Shown here piece after piece: positions 7,218 through 12,701 of a DNA stretch of 12,701 bases; position 1 is the first letter of the stretch; each line of letters opens with the position of its first letter. A program made the translations under genes and the position numbers. The DNA comes from Fidelibacterota bacterium. GTDB taxonomy: Bacteria; Fidelibacterota; UBA8477; JABMPR01. The stretch is taken from contig JAUVDF010000011.1 of the NCBI GenBank assembly GCA_030595455.1, positions 1 through 12,701 on the forward strand, written 5' to 3'. The notes below the pieces were generated by a model. That model was not told the origin of the DNA. It did no database searches and saw only the letters and a program-made list of their open reading frames with translations.

Positions 7218-8666
7218 ATGGCTATTCTTTCAATAGATCAAGGGACAACTGGAACAACCGTATTAGTGGTAGATCACAGTGGTGATATCGTTGCTAAAGC
7301 CTACTTGGAGTTCAAGCAGATTTATCCCCAACCAGGCTGGGTGGAACATGACCCTGAAGAAATCTGGCAGTCCGTCCTGACTTGTGTGACTGAGGTTCAC
7401 AATGATTTTGATGGAACTATAGATGCGATCGGGATTACCAATCAGCGTGAGACAACCGTCATCTGGGATGCAAATACTGGCAAGCCCTTGCATAATGCCA
7501 TTGTCTGGCAGTGTCGTCGTACCACAGCTATCTGTAAAAAACTGGAACCTCAGCGTGCCCTGATCAAGCAGAAAACCGGCCTCCCCCTGGATGCGTATTT
7601 TAGTGGCACCAAAGCCCAGTGGATCTTGGAGCATATTGAAACTGACTCACAACAAGACTTAAAGTTTGGAACTATTGATACCTGGTTGATCTGGAAGCTC
7701 ACTGGAGGCCAGGTTCACGCAACGGACTATACCAATGCCTCTCGTACCATGCTCTATAATATTCACGAAAAAGTCTGGGATGCTGAGCTCTGTGAGCTCA
7801 TGGGTATCCCTGAATCTATTTTACCTGAAGTAAAGTGCTCATCGGATGATTTCGGCCGGGTAGCAGCTATTCCTGAGCTTCTTGATGTGCCAATTTGTGG
7901 AGTCGCCGGAGATCAGCAAGCATCACTCTTTGGCCAGCAGTGCTTCAAACCCGGTGGTATCAAGAATACCTATGGAACAGGCTGCTTTATCATGATGAAC
8001 ACTGGTTCCGAAGCAATTGATTCCCAACATGGTCTGATCACAACCCTGGCAGTTGCTCCTGATGGTCAACCCAGCTTTGCTTTAGAAGGCTCAATATTTA
8101 TTGCCGGTGCAGCTATTCAATGGTTACGAGATGAATTGGGATTGCTTGAATCTGCCAGTGATAGCGAAACAGCAGCCACCTCTATTTCAGATAACGGCGG
8201 TGTTTACCTGGTTCCGGCCTTTGTCGGGCTGGGAGCTCCCTATTGGGATATGGATGTCCGAGGGCAAATCAGTGGATTGACTCGCGGCTCAAACAAGAAT
8301 CATCTTATTCGGGCTGGTTTGGAAGCCATGGCTTATCAAACCTATGATGTAATCCGGGCTATGGAGCAGGATACGGGAATTCAAATCAAGTCCCTCGCAG
8401 TGGATGGTGGTGCCACCCAAAACAATTTCCTTATGCAGTTTCAGGCAGATATCCTGAATTCGACCATTGAGCGGGCTCAAAGCATAGAGACGACGGCCCT
8501 GGGTGCAGCTTATTTAGCCGGCCTAAAATGCGGCATTTGGGCCAGCCCTGCTCTGGCTGAGTTCTCTAAAGACAAAACCACTTTTCAACCTGTTATGCCT
8601 GAGGATTTGCGTCAGCAAAACATCTCGGGCTGGAGATCGGCCATTGGGCAAGCAAGGCGCTCATGA
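7218..8666 (+). CDS. glpK: Glycerol kinase
   Basis: GlpK phosphorylates glycerol with ATP to sn-glycerol-3-phosphate in the cytosol, feeding phospholipid synthesis or glycolysis. The two FGGY-kinase domains are complete. The N-terminal half has SIDQGTTGTT, IYPQPGWVEHDPEEIW, ITNQRETT (Arg77, Glu78), IVWQCRRT and TDYTNASRTMLYNIH. The catalytic Asp232 is in GVAGDQQASLFGQ. The C-terminal half has NTYGTGCF, PAFVGLGAPYWD, DGGATQNNFLMQFQADIL and TALGAAYLAGL. The length of 482 is about 20 less than E. coli, mainly a shorter N-terminus and tail. AGGGA six bases upstream supports the ATG at 7218. The loop that binds fructose-1,6-bisphosphate in E. coli (GGKGGTR) is replaced here, and there is no His at the PTS-phosphorylated position used by Gram-positive enzymes, so those controls are probably absent. 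No glpF or glpD is visible nearby. Confidence 0.98.
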   Translation: MAILSIDQGTTGTTVLVVDHSGDIVAKAYLEFKQIYPQPGWVEHDPEEIWQSVLTCVTEVHNDFDGTIDAIGITNQRETTVIWDANTGKPLHNAIVWQCRRTTAICKKLEPQRALIKQKTGLPLDAYFSGTKAQWILEHIETDSQQDLKFGTIDTWLIWKLTGGQVHATDYTNASRTMLYNIHEKVWDAELCELMGIPESILPEVKCSSDDFGRVAAIPELLDVPICGVAGDQQASLFGQQCFKPGGIKNTYGTGCFIMMNTGSEAIDSQHGLITTLAVAPDGQPSFALEGSIFIAGAAIQWLRDELGLLESASDSETAATSISDNGGVYLVPAFVGLGAPYWDMDVRGQISGLTRGSNKNHLIRAGLEAMAYQTYDVIRAMEQDTGIQIKSLAVDGGATQNNFLMQFQADILNSTIERAQSIETTALGAAYLAGLKCGIWASPALAEFSKDKTTFQPVMPEDLRQQNISGWRSAIGQARRS

Positions 8667-8728
8667 CACCTACATCAGGTCCTTTTGCCATCAAGGATTT
8701 GATGATAAAGTTCAGGCACGTTGACTAG

Positions 8729-9634
8729 CTAATCCAAGTAATGATCTGGAGTAACTCCTTTTTGCTTTGCTGGTTTTTCTTGATCTTTGGCAGCGTGGAA
8801 TAATTCAGCAAAATTTACATGATCATGCTGTTCCATACTTCTTAAAGCGATATACCAGGTTGGGAATGCTGCTGGTGTTAATAGTGTTTCCTTCCATACG
8901 ACCTTAGGGACCAGTGGTTGGAATACAGGCAAATCTAGTTTCGATCCATTACGGTTAATTTTCAAGTATACCTGTTCCGGTTCCAGTTTATAGGGACCAA
9001 ATTCAGATGAGCAACCGTGGGGAAGTCCTAAGCTTTCAAAATGGATTCCAGACCTAAAGGTCGCTTTGTAATAGATTTCGTCGTAGGGCAGAAATAGTTC
9101 ATAGGTCTCTCCCCGAACCTGTGGGGTCCTCGTATTATCTACATTAAGAAACTGGAGCCCATCACCAATAAAGTTAACTTTCGGATGATCTTTGTAGAGC
9201 AATGATCTGATCCTGGGCAGCACATTTTTGCCCAGGAAAGTGATGGTTACCATTTCCTGCTTATGACCATTTTCACGTCTCTGCATGATATAGTTCTTCC
9301 AGTCATAGTTAATGGCATAAGGCTGATTTGAGAGAACGCTCTCACGAATGTGACTGGCAATTTCCAAATCTGATAGCTCTGATGGTATATAGATTGTGGT
9401 CGTGTGAATTTCGGGAGGATATAGTAGAATCCAGATTTCAATATCTGATCTCAATATGCCGGCATTTTCCAACAGAGCCTCAATTCGGAGACTCATTGCC
9501 GCGTCACCTGGTGCTCTACGATAAATAATTCGACTTCCAGAGGTGCCCTGTGGCTTTATATACAGGAATAGTTCTGTTTTATCCTTAAGATAGGTAAAAA
9601 ATAATCGGGCTTTTACGTTCTTTGAATGAATCAT
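8729..9634 (-). CDS. Hypothetical protein, distantly PilM/GspL-like
   Basis: I do not recognise a named family with certainty. The ATG at 9634 is preferred (301 residues) because GGAAGGA lies just before it; the TTG at 9646 would place that site inside the gene. The order of segments resembles PilM/GspL-type actin-fold proteins of pilus and secretion platforms. An N-terminal strand pair is followed by IPSELSDLEIASHIRESVLSN (about 84-104; PilM-like proteins have an ExExAIxxExxxxLP stretch here), then a YDWKNYIMQRR strand. Next come MVTITFLGKNVLPRIRSLL and a KVNFIGDGLQFLNV helix-turn. A strand pair YELFLPYDEIYYKATFRSGIHFESLGLPHG resembles the second actin lobe, and the end has FPTWYIALRSM with a VNFAELF tail. 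Canonical nucleotide-binding glycines are not obvious, so it may not bind ATP. No signal peptide or membrane helix is seen, and the C-terminus is charged. No pilN, pilO or pilQ lies beside it; its neighbours are glpK (convergent) and manA (divergent). Confidence 0.6.
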   Translation of the reverse strand: MIHSKNVKARLFFTYLKDKTELFLYIKPQGTSGSRIIYRRAPGDAAMSLRIEALLENAGILRSDIEIWILLYPPEIHTTTIYIPSELSDLEIASHIRESVLSNQPYAINYDWKNYIMQRRENGHKQEMVTITFLGKNVLPRIRSLLYKDHPKVNFIGDGLQFLNVDNTRTPQVRGETYELFLPYDEIYYKATFRSGIHFESLGLPHGCSSEFGPYKLEPEQVYLKINRNGSKLDLPVFQPLVPKVVWKETLLTPAAFPTWYIALRSMEQHDHVNFAELFHAAKDQEKPAKQKGVTPDHYLD

Positions 9635-9637
9635 AGA

Positions 9638-9644
9638 TCCTTCC
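9638..9644 (-). promoter_or_regulatory. Ribosome binding site deciding the start of the PilM-like gene
   Basis: GGAAGGA on the minus strand lies three bases before the ATG at 9634. It overlaps the in-frame TTG at 9646-9644, so the longer TTG start would make the binding site part of the gene; the ATG is the better choice. Confidence 0.7.
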
Positions 9645-9731
9645 AAAAGATGAGCTATTCCTACCAGGCTGATTGCTCATTTTTATCCTTATTTTATTGA
9701 TTGGGTTATATAAAAAATAAGTGTTTAGGGT

Positions 9732-9776
9732 TTGAAAGCAAGTAAATAATATGATAAATTTAATATTATATTAAAT
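9732..9776. promoter_or_regulatory. AT-rich divergent control region with a palindrome upstream of manA
   Basis: The 9645-9877 spacer divides the PilM-like gene and manA. It holds the perfect symmetric run TTTAATAT-T-ATATTAAA (9759-9775, extending one pair each way to 9758-9776). A weak sigma-70-type pair for manA is TTGAAA (9732-9737) and TAAATT (9755-9760) at 17-bp spacing, the latter touching the palindrome, so a bound protein could cover the -10. All-AT palindromes arise easily by chance in such DNA, so this is tentative. The stretch 9782-9877 is open in the manA frame but is probably untranslated leader. Confidence 0.25.
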
Positions 9777-9877
9777 ATTTAGTGTTTATACGTCAAAAAA
9801 GACCGCAGGAAAGTCACAGGCCAACTCCCACCACCACTCCGATTAATGTTTATTTCCCATTGGAGAAACCCATTACC

Positions 9878-11116
9878 ATGAATAGTTTTGTCGTAATGAA
9901 TCCTGAAAGCAGTCAGCAGCAATTACCGCGACCTTATCGTCTAAAAAACACGATTCAACATTATGAATGGGGAAAAAGAAACCAGCAGGCGCTTATTGCA
10001 GAGTTGCTAGGCTTGGATCCTGAACAGGATAAACCTTACGCCGAACTCTGGATCGGTACTCACCCTAAGGCACCCTCCCAAATTATTGATCCAGACAATG
10101 GCCTGATAAACTTGGCTGACTGGATTTCTCAAAATCCAAATGAACATCTAAGGTCTGACCAGGCTAAAGCTTTCCCGACCGAATTACCTTTTCTATTCAA
10201 AGTGCTGTCTGCTGATCAAGCCTTGAGTATCCAGGCCCATCCGAACAAGGAGCAGGCGCAACAGCTCCATCAACATGATCCTGAACATTATCCAGATGCT
10301 AACCACAAACCGGAAATTGCCATAGCCATCGATTCGCTAGACGCGCTCATTGGCTTCATCTCTGAAGCTGAATACCACGAGCTAATGCAATCTGTTCCAG
10401 AGCTAACTGGTCTTTTGCAAAACAGGAAAGCTATCGATTTAAGCTTGACTAACACTATCTTGACCCTGCTTGAGCTCGCTGAAACCAGTCCTGATCAGAT
10501 CGAGACCTGTATCATAGCCATTGAAAATCGTTTTGAATCAAAAAATAGACCTACTGAAACTGAATTATTATTTTTGGAGCAGGCTGAAATTCATGGACAG
10601 AAAGACATTGGCTTGCTCTTTCTCCTATTCCTCAACCGGGTACAGCTAGCACCTGGAGAAGCAGTCTTTTTGCCACCAGGCATTCCCCATGCGTATCTAA
10701 AGGGCAACATAATTGAATGCATGGCTAATTCTGACAATGTTGTTCGTTTAGGCTTAACAAACAAATTCTGTGACGCTCAAGCCCTGGCAGAAGTATTAAA
10801 TTTTCAGGATGATTCCGATTTTCGGGTTAAAACAATTACCGACAATCTTTTGACTGAATATGATACGCCCACTAAAGAGTATCGGGTTAAATCATTAACA
10901 ATGCCCCATGGTGAATCCGTGGATTTTTCCAACCAGACTAAGCTCTCCATCTATTTCGTATTAGAAGGTCAGGTCAATCTGCACTGGTGTTCTGATGTGG
11001 AGTCATGTTGTAATGTTTATCGTCGGGGGGATTCATTCGTAGTCCCTGCAAACCTTCATCAGTTTACCCTTCAAGCACGCAATAATTCCAAGTTGTACCT
11101 GGTTGATATCCCTTAA
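9878..11116 (+). CDS. manA: Mannose-6-phosphate isomerase, class I
   Basis: ManA is a cytosolic zinc enzyme that interconverts fructose-6-phosphate and mannose-6-phosphate, opening the route to GDP-mannose and glycans or letting mannose enter glycolysis. The N-terminus IQHYEWGKRNQQALIAELLG and AELWIGTHPKAPSQI are typical of type I enzymes. Zinc ligands read as Gln119 and His121 in LSIQAHPNKEQA, Glu146 in NHKPEIAIAI and His271 in PPGIPHAYLKG. The substrate-binding stretch IECMANSDNVVRLGLTNK follows, and a cupin-like C-terminal lobe ends the protein. I choose the ATG at 9878 (412 residues), with GGAG 12 bases upstream. The frame stays open upstream to a GTG at 9782, but that has no ribosome site and its 32 extra residues (RQKRPQESHRPTPTTTP) look unlike the family. 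Another Met lies six codons after the chosen start. It ends 6 bp before the stop of the convergent DUF4390-like gene, with no clear terminator between them. Confidence 0.95.
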   Translation: MNSFVVMNPESSQQQLPRPYRLKNTIQHYEWGKRNQQALIAELLGLDPEQDKPYAELWIGTHPKAPSQIIDPDNGLINLADWISQNPNEHLRSDQAKAFPTELPFLFKVLSADQALSIQAHPNKEQAQQLHQHDPEHYPDANHKPEIAIAIDSLDALIGFISEAEYHELMQSVPELTGLLQNRKAIDLSLTNTILTLLELAETSPDQIETCIIAIENRFESKNRPTETELLFLEQAEIHGQKDIGLLFLLFLNRVQLAPGEAVFLPPGIPHAYLKGNIIECMANSDNVVRLGLTNKFCDAQALAEVLNFQDDSDFRVKTITDNLLTEYDTPTKEYRVKSLTMPHGESVDFSNQTKLSIYFVLEGQVNLHWCSDVESCCNVYRRGDSFVVPANLHQFTLQARNNSKLYLVDIP

Positions 11117-11122
11117 CCGAAA

Positions 11123-11701
11123 TTAAGTCGCTCGACCAGTTATCCTGAATTTGTCAGATACTATTGTGGGTTTGACACTCGCCCACCGTAGCATCAGATT
11201 AACTGATTCGCTCATATTATCCAGTTTGATGGGATCAAGAAAAGCGGTGACCCTTAAAAAATAATCCTGGTCTGCTGACAGGCTTTTAGTGTTCACCACA
11301 GTCAGGTTACGAACTGAAATATAACTGGCTTTCGCCTCTTCGATGGTAAAGAACCGTTCCAACTTTTTCGTTTCCGAATTAATTAGATAGAAAGTTTCAG
11401 TCGCTTCATCAAACCGGAATCCATTTACGATTTCTTTACTCTGCAAGGAGACGGCTTCACCTGAGGTGAAAAGTTCAAATTTAAAGTGGAGCGTGATATT
11501 CTTGCCAGAGAGTAATACCTCATCCAGAGTTTCAGTAAAAGACGCAGCCAGTTTTGTATTACAAACGATCTCCTGCTTGGCTCCCTGATATTGGAGGTCC
11601 AGCGTTTCGAACCAGGGATTTGTCGTAATTACGGTCGACAGGAATAGCTGGGTAACGGCTATTACGGACGCATTGAAGGTTTGGGCAATAAGCTCAAACA
11701 T
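11123..11701 (-). CDS. DUF4390-like protein, probably exported or anchored
   Basis: This 192-residue protein has the layout I associate with DUF4390, whose function is unknown. Features are a small-residue and hydrophobic N-terminus (about 4-27, ending near TVITTNPW), then ASFTETLDEVLLSGKNITLHFKFEL (about 53-77). A strand follows with FRFDEATETFYLINSETKKLERFFTIEEAKA, in the place where family members have a Y-R-h-S-Y-like strand and a F-x-S-h-E-E-A motif. Next is LSADQDYFLRVTAFLDPIKL and a C-terminal strand with LMLRW and DKFRITGRAT. The N-terminus could be a weak signal peptide or uncleaved anchor; it lacks the usual Lys/Arg start. GAGGGG six bases upstream supports the ATG at 11701. It starts 15 bp after the stop of the DUF3667 gene, so the two are probably one operon. 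The family call is by eye and moderate. Confidence 0.6.
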   Translation of the reverse strand: MFELIAQTFNASVIAVTQLFLSTVITTNPWFETLDLQYQGAKQEIVCNTKLAASFTETLDEVLLSGKNITLHFKFELFTSGEAVSLQSKEIVNGFRFDEATETFYLINSETKKLERFFTIEEAKASYISVRNLTVVNTKSLSADQDYFLRVTAFLDPIKLDNMSESVNLMLRWASVKPTIVSDKFRITGRAT

Positions 11702-11707
11702 AGTCGA

Positions 11708-11713
11708 CCCCTC
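11708..11713 (-). promoter_or_regulatory. Ribosome binding site of the DUF4390-like gene
   Basis: GAGGGG on the minus strand lies six bases before the ATG at 11701, within the 15-bp gap after the DUF3667 stop codon. It supports co-transcription with independent initiation. Confidence 0.7.
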
Positions 11714-11716
11714 AAA

Positions 11717-12643
11717 TTATCCACCATTCTCCAGCAGCAATCCCACAGCGGTTAAAACCAGTGTTAACATCATTACCATCATGGTGGTAAAACCATAGCT
11801 CAATAAGAGCAGCAACATCTTGGAGATAGTCTTTGGGTGTGATTGCTGGTAGTAGTTTTTCAGCGCCAGATACAAGTATAAGAGACTGGCAATGATAACT
11901 GCCCACATTACCAGCTTATAATCCAGGATGACCGTCAATATCAGCAAACTGAAAATAAAGGCGTGAACGTGCAAGCTGAAGATCAGGTGCTCAATGTAGA
12001 GCTTTTTTCGTCTCCAGTATAACACCTTCAGTTGCAGAGCTGCGACCGGCAAAAGGATAAACATCATCTTAGCAAAGTTATCAGAAAATTTTGATAGAAA
12101 GTCACCCTGTTGAACAGCATAATCTTCGCCGCCAATGGAGAGGGAGATGTTGGAATCAGAGCTATCGGCATCAAACAAGATTAGTCCATTTTCCTCTAGT
12201 ACTAGCGTTGTATCCGATCCAGAGTTTATTTTACCCTCTATTGCTTGGTTCAGAGCTTCATCAATAGCCCCGGTTTCCGTAAATTCCTTGAAAAATTGAT
12301 TATTCCTGATTTCCGGTAAATAGGTTTTTAGCGAGAGAATCAGAAAAAATAACACACTGGCCACCAGGTAGATTCTGACAGGGGGCAAATAACTGATTCG
12401 GCGTCCTTTTATATATTCACTGGTCAATAAACCCGGTTTGGTAAATAACATTCGCACAGAGCGCAAAACCCGGGAGTCCAGATCCAGCAGTTCTTCCAGA
12501 AAATCAGAGAAGAGATCCTTAAAGGATAAGCGGTAGTCTTTGTTTTTCTGTCCGCAGTTCGAGCAAAACCGGGTATCCAGTTTAGTACCGCAGTTCAAGC
12601 AATGCGTATTCTTGAGAATTCTTGTCTTTTGTTTATTTGCCAT
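11717..12643 (-). CDS. DUF3667 zinc-ribbon multipass membrane protein
   Basis: This 308-residue protein fits DUF3667. A zinc ribbon at the N-terminus uses Cys15, Cys18, Cys27 and Cys30 (CLNCGTKLDTRFCSNCGQ). The family core follows: RLSFKDLFSDFLEELLDLDSR, then TKPGLLTSEYIKGRRISYLPPVRIYL (about 68-93). The first membrane helix is about 89-105. A polar, acidic domain of about 85 residues (106-190) comes next, then further helices at about 193-209, 220-240, 244-262 and 276-302. The YIEHLIFSLHVHAF segment (about 216-229) is a typical DUF3667 motif. The ribbon should face the cytoplasm, while the acidic loop may be outside; that topology is inference. Function is unknown. The ATG at 12643 has only a weak ribosome site. 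It is the first gene of a minus-strand pair with the DUF4390-like gene. It may follow another gene beyond the right edge. Confidence 0.85.
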   Translation of the reverse strand: MANKQKTRILKNTHCLNCGTKLDTRFCSNCGQKNKDYRLSFKDLFSDFLEELLDLDSRVLRSVRMLFTKPGLLTSEYIKGRRISYLPPVRIYLVASVLFFLILSLKTYLPEIRNNQFFKEFTETGAIDEALNQAIEGKINSGSDTTLVLEENGLILFDADSSDSNISLSIGGEDYAVQQGDFLSKFSDNFAKMMFILLPVAALQLKVLYWRRKKLYIEHLIFSLHVHAFIFSLLILTVILDYKLVMWAVIIASLLYLYLALKNYYQQSHPKTISKMLLLLLSYGFTTMMVMMLTLVLTAVGLLLENGG

Positions 12644-12648
12644 TGAAG

Positions 12649-12660
12649 TCTAAATTTAGA
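12649..12660. promoter_or_regulatory. 12-bp palindrome upstream of the DUF3667 gene
   Basis: TCTAAATTTAGA is a perfect 12-bp palindrome centred about 11 bp before the DUF3667 start codon. It covers the place where a ribosome site would be, and the Shine-Dalgarno there is poor. It could be an operator, or chance in AT-rich DNA. Confidence 0.25.
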
Positions 12661-12701
12661 TGGAAAACCGGGCAGGGTAAGTCTTTTTTCATACCAACAA
12701 C

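Noticed and set aside
8689..8704. Hairpin CATCAA-GGAT-TTGATG between glpK and the PilM-like gene, considered as a terminator
   Set aside because: The stem is only 6 bp and AT-rich, and neither strand has a U-tract after it.
12633..12692. 19-codon minus-strand frame upstream of and overlapping the DUF3667 start, considered as a leader peptide
   Set aside because: It has no ribosome site and no regulatory codon run; likely chance.

Overview
This 12.7 kb window carries nine protein-coding genes and no RNA gene, mobile element or CRISPR array that I can see. Base composition is moderate to AT-leaning, with AT-rich spacers. Several genes have clear Shine-Dalgarno sequences (AAGGAG, GGAAGG, GAGGGG, AGGGA), which argues against a typical Bacteroidota genome. 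The mix of a DUF3667 zinc-ribbon membrane protein, a YgbA-type protein, housekeeping carAB and glpK, and an orphan PAS histidine kinase would suit an environmental bacterium of the broad FCB/Marinimicrobia type. That placement is only an inference; no gene here fixes the phylum.

Layout. Positions 1-1091 (minus) hold a cytoplasmic PAS-HisKA-HATPase sensor kinase whose C-terminus runs off the left edge. Positions 1320-1736 (minus) hold a cysteine-rich YgbA / 'nitrous oxide-stimulated promoter' family protein. A 180-bp spacer divides it from the divergent carA-carB operon (1917-6177), which encodes both subunits of carbamoyl-phosphate synthase; the two genes overlap. On the same strand follow a monoacylglycerol-lipase-like hydrolase (6325-7167) and glycerol kinase glpK (7218-8666). 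Positions 8729-9634 (minus) hold an unannotated protein with a distant PilM/GspL-like (actin-fold) look. It is divergent from a type I mannose-6-phosphate isomerase (manA, 9878-11116, plus). The right end is a minus-strand pair: a DUF3667 zinc-ribbon multipass membrane protein (12643-11717), then a DUF4390-like probable exported protein (11701-11123).

How the genes fit together. CarA and CarB supply carbamoyl phosphate for pyrimidines and arginine. The lipase and glycerol kinase form a plausible two-step route from monoacylglycerol to glycerol to glycerol-3-phosphate. ManA links fructose-6-phosphate to mannose-6-phosphate for GDP-mannose and glycan synthesis. The kinase and YgbA-like gene share a strand but are 228 bp apart; a nitrosative-stress link is possible but unproven.

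I do not see a clear new defence or mobile system. The least ordinary items are the orphan PilM-like protein, the lipase-glpK pair, the YgbA-like gene with an inverted repeat just upstream, the DUF3667-DUF4390 pair, and a 15-bp-arm inverted repeat inside carA.
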